From Fidelibacterota bacterium (GTDB taxonomy: Bacteria > Fidelibacterota > Marinisomatia > Marinisomatales > TCS55): 64,000 bases of DNA. The translations under genes and the position numbers were made by a program. The number at the start of each line of letters is the position of its first letter. Position 1 is the stretch's first letter. This document shows positions 1-8,457 of the stretch, piece by piece. The stretch spans positions 1 to 64,000 of the forward strand of contig JABGZQ010000042.1 in assembly GCA_018674655.1 (NCBI GenBank). Direction: 5' to 3'. The notes below the pieces were generated by a model that did no database searches, was not told the origin of the DNA, and saw nothing but the letters and a program-made list of their open reading frames with translations.

Positions 1-138
1 ATAGATCAGCCTTTCATTCTCGATTTTCTGAACGGTTTCTGCCTTCATATGCTGTATTTTACTCGAATCCTTTTTGCTTTGACAAGCGGTGAGCCCGAAT
101 AAAATACCCAGTGTTATTATGATAATACCTTTTTTCAT
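1..138 (-). CDS. Lipoprotein, N-terminal fragment (cut by window edge)
   Basis: Reading leftwards from an ATG at 138, 46 codons stay open to base 1. They begin with MKKG, a run of Ile/Leu/Gly, and the lipobox LTAC (Cys at residue 19), followed by a hydrophilic QSKKDSS stretch. This is a clear signal-peptidase-II lipoprotein N-terminus. It starts 23 bases after the cusA-like stop on the same strand, so it is probably the last visible gene of the metal-efflux operon. The domain part lies outside the window and its function cannot be read. A periplasmic metal-binding or accessory protein would fit the context, but that is only a guess. Confidence 0.7.
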   Translation of the reverse strand, partial: MKKGIIIITLGILFGLTACQSKKDSSKIQHMKAETVQKIENERLIY

Positions 139-161
139 AATTATCCTCTATTTCTTTTTGT

Positions 162-3100
162 TTATTTAAGTTCTTTTTCTCTAATAATAGAATAAATGAT
201 GGGTACAACGAATGTGGTCAAAATGGCAAATACCATTCCACCAAATGATGGAATAGCCATGGGCACCATCACGTCCGCACCCCGACCTGTGGACATGAGA
301 ACCGGAATCAATGCCAAAATAGTGGTGGCCACCGTCATCATCGCCGGACGAATTCTACGTTTCCCCGCATGAATCACGGCTTCCCGAACGGCTTTAATTG
401 AATTGGGTTTTCTATCTTCGAATGTTTGATCAAGATATGTACTAATAATAACACCATCATCCGTGGCAATTCCGAATAATGCCAAGAATCCCACCCAAAC
501 AGCTACACTTAAATTCACCGGATGCATTTGGAATAAATTTCGAATATTTTCACCAAATAAATTGAAATTAAAAAACCAATCTTGGCCATATAGCCAGAGC
601 ATCACAAAACCACCGGACCATGCAACAAATACGCCGCTAAATACTATTATAGTTGTAGATACTCTCTTGAATTGAAAGTATAAGATTAAGAATATAATCG
701 CCAAAGCAAGGGGCAAAACAACGGCCAGTTTTTTAGAGACACGAATTTGATTTTCATAACTCCCAGCAAAGGTATAACTCACCCCATTGGGGACAATCAA
801 TTCGCCACTCTGAATCAGTGAATTCAAATAGGTCTGGGCAGATTCAACCACATCCACTTCTGCCCAATCATTTTGCTTATCAAAAAGAACATAACCCATT
901 TTAAACGTATCTTCACTTTTAATGACTTGCGGCCCTCGGACATAATTAATCTTCGCCAACTGAATCAGGGGAATCTGGGCACCGCCCTGAGCCGGAATGA
1001 ATATTTTTTCTAATGATTCAATTTTATCACGGAATTCCCGCATGTATCGTACACGGACAGGATACCGTTCACGACCTTCCACAGTCGTAGTGATTGGCAT
1101 GCCCCCCACTGCAACTTCGATGGCGTGCTGCACCTGCCATAGTGCAATACCGTATCGCGCCGACGCTCTCCGGTCAATATCAATCTCCAAGTAAGGTTTG
1201 CCCACAATACGATCGGCAAAAACCATTTCTGATTTTACGCCCGGGGCATTTTTCAAATGTTTTTCCAAGGCCAATCCAAATGATTCGATTGTCTTTAAAT
1301 CCGGTCCTTTTACTTTAATCCCCATGGGCGCACGCATGCCGCTTTGGAGCATGACCAACCGCGCTGATATCGGCTGTAGTTTTGGTGCTGAGGTGGTACC
1401 GGGAATCTGAGCGACTTTCACCAATTCATCCCATATGTCATCGGAAGATCGTATATGGTCCCGCCACAAACGAATCGTTTCCCCATTCGAATCCATACCA
1501 TATTCAGGCTTGTAGGCCACAATCGATTCCACCATACTGAGTGGTGCCGGATCTAACGGAGAATCGACGCGACCAATTTTCCCAACCACTGATGCCACTT
1601 CCGGCACGGAATACAATGCTTTATCCAATGTTTGGAGGACATCAATCGATTCTTCCATCCCTGCATGGGGCATGGTGGTTGGCATATATAAAAATGATCC
1701 TTCATCTAATGGTGGCATAAACTCTTTCCCTAACCCAGGAAATGCGTGATTCATGGCAACCATGGGCCGTGAAGACCGAATAAAATTGGGCATCCACTCG
1801 GTGAATGTGTCAAAACCCAACCAAATGACTAACCCAAATGCCGTCAAGAACGCCGGTAAGGATAATGCTTGTTTTTTGTGGTCCAACCCCCACGTTAACA
1901 TTTTCGGATACAATTTTGTAAAACCGGAGACAGCACCCATGATAGTTGCAATAATAAACACTGCAAATATTAGGTTTAGGAAGATTCCTTTTTGGAAACC
2001 CACCGGTGCCCAAGTAAATGAAAGAATAATGACGACCAATGAAATCACCAACCCATTCGCCAGCCATGGAATTCGTTTAAATATATCCGGTGTTTTCAAG
2101 GAAAATAACTGTCGTTTACGGCCAAGTAGCACATGCGCCATAACTGGTAAAACAGTAAGTGCAATAATCACCGAAGCGATTAAAGCAAATGTCTTAGTAT
2201 AGGCTAAGGGTTTAAATAGCTTTCCTTCTGCACCAATCATGGTAAATACAGGTAAAAAGCTGATAACAGTGGTAGACACTGCAGTCACCACAGCGCCACT
2301 CACCTCAGACACTGCTTTGAAGATCACCTCTTTTGTATTGCCTGTCGCCTTATCCAAATGTTTCAAAATATTTTCCATCACAACAATACCCATATCCACA
2401 ATCGTACCAATGGCGATGGCTATCCCGGAGAGAGCTACAATATTGGCATCCACTTTGAATAGTTTCATCCCAATAAAAACTACGAGAACTGTTAATGGAA
2501 GCATACTGGAAATGAGTAAAGATGTTCTAAAATGCATCACCATAACTAAAATCACGATGATGGTAATCAAAATTTCATCCCGCAATGCATGATTCAATGT
2601 GCCTAATGTTTCATAAATTAGCCCTGTACGGTCATAGAATGGTACCACTGTCACTTGGCTCTCAGTTCCGTCTGACAAGGTTTTTTTGGGCAACCCTGGC
2701 GAAATTTCTTTTATTTTTGCTTTGACACTTTTAATCGTTGCCAATGGATTCACGCCATATCGAGCGACCACAACACCACCAACTGCTTCTGCCCCTTCTT
2801 TATCTAACACACCTCTCCGCAATGCAGGCCCCAATGCCACATGCGCCACATCTTTGATATAGATGGGGACATTGTTGCGTGATTTCACCACCGTATATTC
2901 AATATCTTCTAAAGATTTAATAAAACCCAATCCACGAACCATATACTCCACTCGATTGACTTCAATTGTCCGGGCACCCACATCCAAGTTGGATTGTCGC
3001 ACGGCATTGAATACATCTGTCAATTGAATGCCATGTTCTCGCATGGCCAATGGATTCACATCAATTTGATACTCTTTAACATATCCACCAATGGATGCCA

Positions 3101-3683
3101 CTTCTGAGACACCATCAGCTGACTGTAATGCATAGCGCACTGTCCAATCTTGGATACTCCTTAATTCCTGCAAATCCCAACCGCCAGTAGGATTTCCTTC
3201 TGAATCCTGTCCTTCTAAAGTATACCAAAACACTTGGCCTAATGCAGTTGCATCAGGACCCAAGGTAGGCTGGACTTCTTTTGGCAATGTACCGGATGGA
3301 AGCGAATTCAATTTTTCAAGAATACGTGATCTTGACCAATAAAATTCCACTTGTTCATTAAAAATGACATAAATGGTTGAAAATCCAAACATAGAAAAAG
3401 ATCGAACCGTTTTTACATCAGGTAATCCCAACAATGCAGTCGTTAACGGATAGGTGACTTGATCCTCAATATCCTGGGGACTTCTGCCTACCCATTTTGT
3501 AAAAACGATTTGTTGATTTTCTCCAATATCGGGTATGGCATCTACAGGAATCGGATCTCTGGGTAAAGCACCCAAATGCCAATCGAATGGTGCCACCATC
3601 ATGCCCCAAACAACTATGGCGGTTAAAAATATTCCGACCACAAGTTTATTGTTTAGACAGTATTGAATAAGTTTATCTATCAT
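162..3683 (-). CDS. cusA: Cu(I)/Ag(I)-type RND efflux pump, inner-membrane subunit (CusA/CzcA family)
   Basis: Proton-driven inner-membrane pump of a tripartite heavy-metal exporter. The 1173 residues show the family layout: an N-terminal transmembrane helix, periplasmic porter domain, helix bundle with GIAIAIGTIVDMGIVV, second porter domain and C-terminal bundle. Methionines equivalent to the three substrate-binding Met of E. coli CusA are all present: M667 in LYMPTTMP, M717 in APLSMVES and M778 in LVMLQSG. This supports monovalent Cu/Ag rather than Zn/Co/Cd. It is longer than E. coli CusA (1047 aa). An extra hydrophobic section around residues 540-640 and a Phe/Trp-rich insert (near FNFNLFGENIRN) account for much of this. 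It lies 21 bases after the cusB-like gene, in operon with it and the tolC-like gene. Metal specificity is inferred from the Met triad. Confidence 0.93.
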   Translation of the reverse strand: MIDKLIQYCLNNKLVVGIFLTAIVVWGMMVAPFDWHLGALPRDPIPVDAIPDIGENQQIVFTKWVGRSPQDIEDQVTYPLTTALLGLPDVKTVRSFSMFGFSTIYVIFNEQVEFYWSRSRILEKLNSLPSGTLPKEVQPTLGPDATALGQVFWYTLEGQDSEGNPTGGWDLQELRSIQDWTVRYALQSADGVSEVASIGGYVKEYQIDVNPLAMREHGIQLTDVFNAVRQSNLDVGARTIEVNRVEYMVRGLGFIKSLEDIEYTVVKSRNNVPIYIKDVAHVALGPALRRGVLDKEGAEAVGGVVVARYGVNPLATIKSVKAKIKEISPGLPKKTLSDGTESQVTVVPFYDRTGLIYETLGTLNHALRDEILITIIVILVMVMHFRTSLLISSMLPLTVLVVFIGMKLFKVDANIVALSGIAIAIGTIVDMGIVVMENILKHLDKATGNTKEVIFKAVSEVSGAVVTAVSTTVISFLPVFTMIGAEGKLFKPLAYTKTFALIASVIIALTVLPVMAHVLLGRKRQLFSLKTPDIFKRIPWLANGLVISLVVIILSFTWAPVGFQKGIFLNLIFAVFIIATIMGAVSGFTKLYPKMLTWGLDHKKQALSLPAFLTAFGLVIWLGFDTFTEWMPNFIRSSRPMVAMNHAFPGLGKEFMPPLDEGSFLYMPTTMPHAGMEESIDVLQTLDKALYSVPEVASVVGKIGRVDSPLDPAPLSMVESIVAYKPEYGMDSNGETIRLWRDHIRSSDDIWDELVKVAQIPGTTSAPKLQPISARLVMLQSGMRAPMGIKVKGPDLKTIESFGLALEKHLKNAPGVKSEMVFADRIVGKPYLEIDIDRRASARYGIALWQVQHAIEVAVGGMPITTTVEGRERYPVRVRYMREFRDKIESLEKIFIPAQGGAQIPLIQLAKINYVRGPQVIKSEDTFKMGYVLFDKQNDWAEVDVVESAQTYLNSLIQSGELIVPNGVSYTFAGSYENQIRVSKKLAVVLPLALAIIFLILYFQFKRVSTTIIVFSGVFVAWSGGFVMLWLYGQDWFFNFNLFGENIRNLFQMHPVNLSVAVWVGFLALFGIATDDGVIISTYLDQTFEDRKPNSIKAVREAVIHAGKRRIRPAMMTVATTILALIPVLMSTGRGADVMVPMAIPSFGGMVFAILTTFVVPIIYSIIREKELK

Positions 3684-3704
3684 GATTATCTCAATGTTGG
3701 TGTA

Positions 3705-5150
3705 TTATGGTTTCACTATATCCAGATCGGGACTGCCATTCATCATACTGGGCTTTGCCGAAATTTGCATGGCACTATCAATTTTAAAATTGCCTTTCAT
3801 AACCACTTCTTCTCCTTCGGAAAGTCCAGATTTGACTACATAGGCATCGCCAACACGAACACCCAAAACAATTTCGCGCCCCTCAAAGGTCGGTTCGACT
3901 CCGGAGATCTTTATGTAAACAATTGCACGTTCACCTGTTTTTAATACTGCACTCGCCGGTACAAGTAAACTCTCGTGGCGATGCCCCGGTTTATACACAA
4001 TACCCATAGATTCAGACTTGACCAAATCCATCCCGCATACACGGCAACTACCTGGCGAATCTTGTATCACTTCTGGATGCATAGGACACACCCACTTATT
4101 GGCCAATTCCGGGTTAATTGCCTTATCTTCACTACCAACAGACGCATGAATCGTACCGTGAACGAACATACCCGGTTTCAATTCACCATCCGGATTGGCA
4201 ACATTGATACGTACTTTTACGGTTCGGGTCTTCTCATCAACTATCGGATCAATAAATATGACTCTTCCCATAAATGTCTTCCCGGGAATTCCGCTTGTGG
4301 TAAAGGATACATCCTGTCCGAAGGCCAACCACGGCAGATCGGTTTCATAGGCCTCCAAGATGACCCAAACCCTGTCCAAATCGGCAATGGTATATATATT
4401 GGTGCCCGTTTTTACATAGGCACCTTCAACACTATTTTTTTCTATCACCACGCCGGACATCGGACTATAGACTGTAACTACATCGGAGGGCATTTCACCC
4501 ATTTCAATGGCTTTGATTTGTTCATCCACCAACCCCATTAGACGGAGTTTTTCCCGCACCGCTAACAAATTTGATTTTATAGATTTTTGATATGAAGCGG
4601 ATTGAGATGAACCAGTACCAACTAATTTTCGCGCTTGAATCAATTCCTCTTGTGCTGCATACAGATCCGGACTGTAGAGTTCGATCATGTGATCCCCTTT
4701 ATTCACTGTGATACCTGTATAATCCACAAACATCCTTTCTACGCGACCCGGGACCCAAGCAGTGATATTCCCGATTCTGGATTCATCGTAAACCACTTTT
4801 CCGGATAATTGAATGTCCATTTCTGCTTTACCATATGAGATGGCCACGGTTTCGATATTGGCTAACTTTACTGCATCTTCTGACATGGATAATTGATTCG
4901 GCTTTAATCCACCCCCAGTACGTTCTAATGGAATCAAGTCCATAAAGCAAATGGGACACTGACCTTTTGCAGGCAATTGCACATTTGGATGCATCGAGCA
5001 GATCCACATTCGGGTTGAAGTGCTATGAGTACTATGAGTGTCACTTTCAGAGGCAGAACTACCGCCTGTTATCCATGATCCCAATAAAAAGGCGATTAAT
5101 ACCAATCCGATGGTCAATTTGTTGTCTTTAAAAATTTGTTTCAAATTCAT
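3705..5150 (-). CDS. cusB: RND efflux periplasmic adaptor with two heavy-metal-binding domains (CusB-like)
   Basis: Membrane-fusion protein linking the inner-membrane pump to the outer-membrane channel. Residues 10-28 form a membrane anchor or uncleaved signal. Residues 48-75 form a Cys/Met/His metal-binding domain (WICSMHP...CPICFMDL), the HMBD type found in Cu exporters. The central part has lipoyl/barrel-like sequence (VYSPMSGVVIEKN). A second HMBD copy (WVCPMHP...CRVCGMDL) sits at about residues 352-380 in the C-terminal half, so one protein carries two metal-capture modules. Its ATG overlaps the stop of the tolC-like gene by 4 bases (ATGA), implying translational coupling. The family assignment is firm; Cu/Ag specificity is inferred. 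Confidence 0.92.
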   Translation of the reverse strand: MNLKQIFKDNKLTIGLVLIAFLLGSWITGGSSASESDTHSTHSTSTRMWICSMHPNVQLPAKGQCPICFMDLIPLERTGGGLKPNQLSMSEDAVKLANIETVAISYGKAEMDIQLSGKVVYDESRIGNITAWVPGRVERMFVDYTGITVNKGDHMIELYSPDLYAAQEELIQARKLVGTGSSQSASYQKSIKSNLLAVREKLRLMGLVDEQIKAIEMGEMPSDVVTVYSPMSGVVIEKNSVEGAYVKTGTNIYTIADLDRVWVILEAYETDLPWLAFGQDVSFTTSGIPGKTFMGRVIFIDPIVDEKTRTVKVRINVANPDGELKPGMFVHGTIHASVGSEDKAINPELANKWVCPMHPEVIQDSPGSCRVCGMDLVKSESMGIVYKPGHRHESLLVPASAVLKTGERAIVYIKISGVEPTFEGREIVLGVRVGDAYVVKSGLSEGEEVVMKGNFKIDSAMQISAKPSMMNGSPDLDIVKP

Positions 5151-6409
5151 GATTGTTTCTCCCCTGTCAATACAGACAATTTCGATTTTGCTTTTAAATA
5201 ATCTACCACCGCTTTTTCATACTTCATTTGGAACTGCAGCAAACGCCGTTGTGCATCCACCAAGGAAATAAATCCAATCTTATCTCCCCGATAAGCGATT
5301 TCTGATGCACTTAGTGATTCCAGCCCTTTTGGAATGAGAATATCTTTATATAAACGAATCTGGCGGCTAGATTCATCCAAATCGAATAAAACCATCTCCA
5401 ATTCTGACCTTAGTTCATTTTGTATGGATTCTGCCCGAGCTTCAGCGCCAGTCAACGTATAATTTGCCGATGTAATTTCTGAATTCGTTTTTCTGAACCA
5501 AATGGGAATATCCATAGAAAGTTTCGCCACTAGTGGATCCTTTCCACTGATGGAACTACCATCTTTTTCGCCTGTACCGATTAATTCTACACCCAAACCA
5601 ATATCCGGCATTCTATTCAATTTTGATCGCTTGACTTTCGTCCTTTCCATTTCAATGGCTGCTTTAACGCCTAAGATATTAGGGTTGTTTTTCAAAATTT
5701 GGCCTTGAATGATTGATTTGTCTGATTGACCCAATTCGAAAGCCAGCGAGTCCGGCACTACAATATCTATCAGAGATGGATCATTTAGCAGGGTTCTAAA
5801 TCGTTCAAGAATGGGTATCTTTTTATTTTCTAATGTGAATAATTCATCTTCGAGCTGAATAAGTTCAATCTGGGTTTTGATCAAATCGGGATGACCGGTC
5901 CGTGCTGTCACATATTTGGAACGAATCACTCCATCCCAATTTTGAATCAGTTTGAAATTTTGGACTGTTAATTCCGTGACTCGCGCTAAGTAGTAATAAT
6001 CATACCAGGTTAACCGCACTTCATGATCAAGCTTTAATTGATGGAATACATAATTGAAATAGGAAGTCTCTGCTTTTGATGCCTGGATTTTTCCCTGCAA
6101 TTTCCGTTTACCGAGGAAAGGAAATTTTTGCGTGAGACCTATTTTATACTGCTGGGGACCGGCGGCTGTTTCAACACTTTCCAAAAAGTAACCCACACTG
6201 ACAGTTGGATTAGCCAATCCTTTGGCAACGGCAATATTGACTTCGGCCGATTGCCACTGGGTTTTGGCACGTTTTAAGGAAGGATTATTTTCCCGCGCCT
6301 TTTGAATATAGATGCCCAAATCACTCTGAAATGCCATCAGGGTAGTCGAACTAATCATTAAAATGATCAGCGATTTAATATTGTTTTGTTGTCTTATAAA
6401 AAGGTTCAT
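5147..6409 (-). CDS. Outer-membrane efflux channel protein (TolC/CusC family)
   Basis: 420 residues with an N-terminal hydrophobic signal (about residues 12-27, ending MAFQS) and long amphipathic helices typical of outer-membrane factors. Duplicated TolC-like repeats include the N-P-S-L-K-R-A segment near the start and its counterpart NPNILGVKAAIEMERTKVK in the second half. It completes the tripartite pump with the two genes that follow, the first overlapping by 4 bases. No N-terminal lipobox is visible, unlike E. coli CusC. The family call is strong; the substrate follows from the operon. Confidence 0.9.
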   Translation of the reverse strand: MNLFIRQQNNIKSLIILMISSTTLMAFQSDLGIYIQKARENNPSLKRAKTQWQSAEVNIAVAKGLANPTVSVGYFLESVETAAGPQQYKIGLTQKFPFLGKRKLQGKIQASKAETSYFNYVFHQLKLDHEVRLTWYDYYYLARVTELTVQNFKLIQNWDGVIRSKYVTARTGHPDLIKTQIELIQLEDELFTLENKKIPILERFRTLLNDPSLIDIVVPDSLAFELGQSDKSIIQGQILKNNPNILGVKAAIEMERTKVKRSKLNRMPDIGLGVELIGTGEKDGSSISGKDPLVAKLSMDIPIWFRKTNSEITSANYTLTGAEARAESIQNELRSELEMVLFDLDESSRQIRLYKDILIPKGLESLSASEIAYRGDKIGFISLVDAQRRLLQFQMKYEKAVVDYLKAKSKLSVLTGEKQS

Positions 6410-6439
6410 AATTATCCTTATTATTGAATGGAATTAATA

Positions 6440-6480
6440 GATCCGAGACATACGGATCCCAAAAATGGACGCAATCGTCC
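6440..6480. promoter_or_regulatory. Two adjacent inverted repeats upstream of the tolC-like gene
   Basis: The 86-base gap between the Cys-rich gene and the tolC-like gene holds two perfect small dyads: GATCCG-N7-CGGATC (6440-6458) and GGACG-CAAT-CGTCC (6467-6480). They could be an operator for a metal-responsive regulator, or hairpins in the mRNA that set the ratio of the upstream gene to the pump genes. No T-tract follows, so a simple terminator is unlikely. The function is inferred only. Confidence 0.4.
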
Positions 6481-6495
6481 TAGGTCAGGATAATA

Positions 6496-6861
6496 TTATA
6501 AGCGGAGCGGGAGAGAAAATTTCGCCTGGGAATCAGACGGTTGGCTTTGAAAAGCTGTTTTTTCGGAAAATTGACATTTGGGCGAATCTGTTTTCATAGA
6601 ATAGATTGGTTTATCCATGTCAACTTGGGCGGATTTGCTTTCTGTTTTTGGCCCGGAAACGATAGGAATAAACTGATTATGATCACATTTTTGTTTCCGT
6701 ATAGCGCTTTTACTTGAGGCTTCTCCTGTCTTGGCTTTCTCACAACAGAATTTTTCTTTTATCTCGCAACAAGGCATATCGCAATTAATATGCAACATAG
6801 GTGCCGCCATGGAAAAAGCCATGATCAGCAGCAATCCGATGGAAATGGTGCGTTTAAGCAT
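6496..6861 (-). CDS. Small secreted Cys/Met-rich protein, possible metal-binding
   Basis: 121 residues beginning with a hydrophobic signal (residues 5-22). A cysteine-dense section follows: INCDMPCCEIKEKFCCEKA, then KCDHN and KCQF. The rest is rich in Lys, Ser and Gln and has low complexity. I recognise no named family. Cys pairs just after export, immediately upstream of a Cu/Ag efflux operon, suggest a periplasmic metal sensor, buffer or chaperone, analogous in role (not sequence) to CusF. It lies 38 bases after the barrel gene and 86 bases before the tolC-like gene. The reading frame is supported by its signal peptide and tight operon placement; the function is a hypothesis. Confidence 0.65.
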   Translation of the reverse strand: MLKRTISIGLLLIMAFSMAAPMLHINCDMPCCEIKEKFCCEKAKTGEASSKSAIRKQKCDHNQFIPIVSGPKTESKSAQVDMDKPIYSMKTDSPKCQFSEKTAFQSQPSDSQAKFSLPLRL

Positions 6862-6899
6862 GCTTGAATTTACCCATGAATGACCAATTTGTTCTATTT

Positions 6900-7925
6900 T
6901 TAATAACGCTGTGGCTTATGGGTTCCCAATGCCCAATTTAACTGAATCACCCCTTTCAATAATGAATCAGATTCATTAATAATTTTTCCTCTGATTACCC
7001 AACTATCACCACGAGGAGCATATGCAAAATATATTGCTGCTGAATTACCACTGGTTGATTTTAAATGGTATGCCCATTGATTCGCTAACACACCTAAATG
7101 GAATTTTTTATTAAACTGTCGACCCAAAAGAATATAAGCGGTGTTTAGTTCCTCATCAGGATGGAAAGAAATTCCATAATGTGAATCAGATATATCGCCT
7201 TTCAAATACTCCCCTTTGATGATCCATGAGCGGTAAGGATCATTTTTATATTTCCACTGAATCGCCAATCCTTGCAATTTTTTTGACCGCCCCGATAGTG
7301 TACCGGCTTTGAGAGTTATGGTCCCATGTGAAATGGGCGTAAATGAATGGGTGGTAGAAATTCCACTGACCATGCCCTGTCGCAATGAATCTGATATGGT
7401 TATCCCATGACTATGGCCATCTTGTATGTCCACCTCACCAAAATGATTATTAAACAATTGAGCGGATATTTTGCTTTTCCATGGCAATGGCAAGGATTTC
7501 CCGGCGACGGCACCAAGGGAAGCCCAATGAGCTTCTCCCATTAACAAGCGATATCCTCTGGGTGAAGAAATAAAATTATAGGTATGAAAATGGGCTTTAT
7601 TCATCCATCCAATATTCGGACGAAAATATCCCACCTTTATTTGATGGGCACCATTATAATCCACAAAAACTTCTTCTACCATAGGTGAACCATTTAATGG
7701 ACTGTGCAAGTAAGCCATCACCATTGTTTGTGTACCCAACTTTCCCATTGACACCAATTCAAGACCACTGGAACGAAAAGCCGAATCTTCGAATGAATAG
7801 GAAAAATCACTCAGGATACTTATAGAAAACGGATGTTTATTTTCCGCAATTGATATGCCAGTCCATAGAATAAAGCATAAAGAAAATTTTAAAGTCGAAT
7901 TTTTACTCACCAAAAATTTTTTCAT
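6900..7925 (-). CDS. Predicted outer-membrane beta-barrel protein
   Basis: 341 residues from the ATG at 7925, giving MKKFLVSKN followed by a hydrophobic signal ending near SIAEN. The frame remains open to 7952, but only the later ATG gives a normal signal peptide. The mature part is a run of alternating polar and hydrophobic segments with many aromatic ends (for example QIKVGYFRPNIGW, KGEYLKGDISDSHYGISF), as expected for beta strands of a porin-like barrel. A His-containing patch (DGHSHGI) is present. The start overlaps the 2H phosphoesterase stop by 23 bases. No specific family is recognised. Its place before the Cys-rich protein and the Cu/Ag pump suggests a metal-related or small-solute channel. 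Confidence 0.6.
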   Translation of the reverse strand: MKKFLVSKNSTLKFSLCFILWTGISIAENKHPFSISILSDFSYSFEDSAFRSSGLELVSMGKLGTQTMVMAYLHSPLNGSPMVEEVFVDYNGAHQIKVGYFRPNIGWMNKAHFHTYNFISSPRGYRLLMGEAHWASLGAVAGKSLPLPWKSKISAQLFNNHFGEVDIQDGHSHGITISDSLRQGMVSGISTTHSFTPISHGTITLKAGTLSGRSKKLQGLAIQWKYKNDPYRSWIIKGEYLKGDISDSHYGISFHPDEELNTAYILLGRQFNKKFHLGVLANQWAYHLKSTSGNSAAIYFAYAPRGDSWVIRGKIINESDSLLKGVIQLNWALGTHKPQRY

Positions 7926-8436
7926 AAATATTCTCCCAATCAGTAACTGCACCTATTGTATTTACTATAGATATACTTCCAAATAATAATGACTTAATCT
8001 GCGGTAAATTACGGATGATTTCTTTTCTGTCGTCTGTGGTTAATTTTTTATAGATTAAACTGATATGGGGTTGAAAGTCGTACGCTTCCTCAAACGCTTG
8101 AGCAAATAAATAATTCAATAAAAATAAATGCGGATTGGTTTCCAAATTAATGAAGACGGTTTTCCAAATATTGTCCGATTGATTAAGTCCAATAGATGGA
8201 ACCTGGAATGGGTTCATCTTAAATTTATGAATAATATTTTTCGCTATTTCTATATCATATACAGGACTGAAAAGTGTACAATGGGGCTGGAATAATGGAG
8301 AATTATATGCTTTAGATAATTCATCTATCTTATTATATATTAGATTATAGTCATCTTCATATGGTAGTAGCCAAATGGAATATTTTCCACGGTTTGGCTG
8401 TTGGATCTTGTCATCCTGACTTCTGGAGAATGACAT
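7903..8436 (-). CDS. 2H phosphoesterase, cyclic-phosphodiesterase-like
   Basis: 177 residues with both signature motifs of the 2H superfamily: PHCTLFSP (H-x-T) in the N-terminal half and PHISLIYK (H-x-S) near residue 130. The opening YSIWLLP and overall size match the cyclic phosphodiesterase-like branch, which hydrolyses 2',3'- or 1'',2''-cyclic phosphates, more than the longer ThpR ligase type. It is probably cytoplasmic, as no signal is seen. The first ~16 codons lie inside a TGTCAT...ATGACA palindrome (8409-8435), so the N-terminal tail may come from a repeat insertion; no later Met exists before YSIWLLP. A damaged paralogue lies at 8992-9302. Substrate unknown. Confidence 0.8.
   Translation of the reverse strand: MSFSRSQDDKIQQPNRGKYSIWLLPYEDDYNLIYNKIDELSKAYNSPLFQPHCTLFSPVYDIEIAKNIIHKFKMNPFQVPSIGLNQSDNIWKTVFINLETNPHLFLLNYLFAQAFEEAYDFQPHISLIYKKLTTDDRKEIIRNLPQIKSLLFGSISIVNTIGAVTDWENIYEKIFGE
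8409..8435. repeat. REP-like palindrome (TGTCAT...ATGACA type)
   Basis: A 27-base element with inverted ends, TGTCAT at 8409-8414 mirrored by ATGACA at 8430-8435, overlaps the start codon of the 2H phosphoesterase. A diverged relative sits at 9314-9338 beside the paralogue remnant, and a comparable element at 51469-51509. Such short palindromes with GTCAT/ATGAC ends occur as dispersed repeats in many bacterial genomes. Copy number elsewhere cannot be seen from this window. Confidence 0.45.
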
Positions 8437-8457
8437 TATTTTACCCTGAAATGAAAG

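Noticed and set aside
1753-2202. 149-codon open frame on the plus strand opposite cusA
   Set aside because: It lies fully inside the cusA-like gene, has no signal, motif or ribosome site, and is a by-product of codon bias on the other strand. The same holds for the 188-codon frame at 3975-4541 opposite cusB and the 149-codon frame at 31203-31652 opposite fabD.
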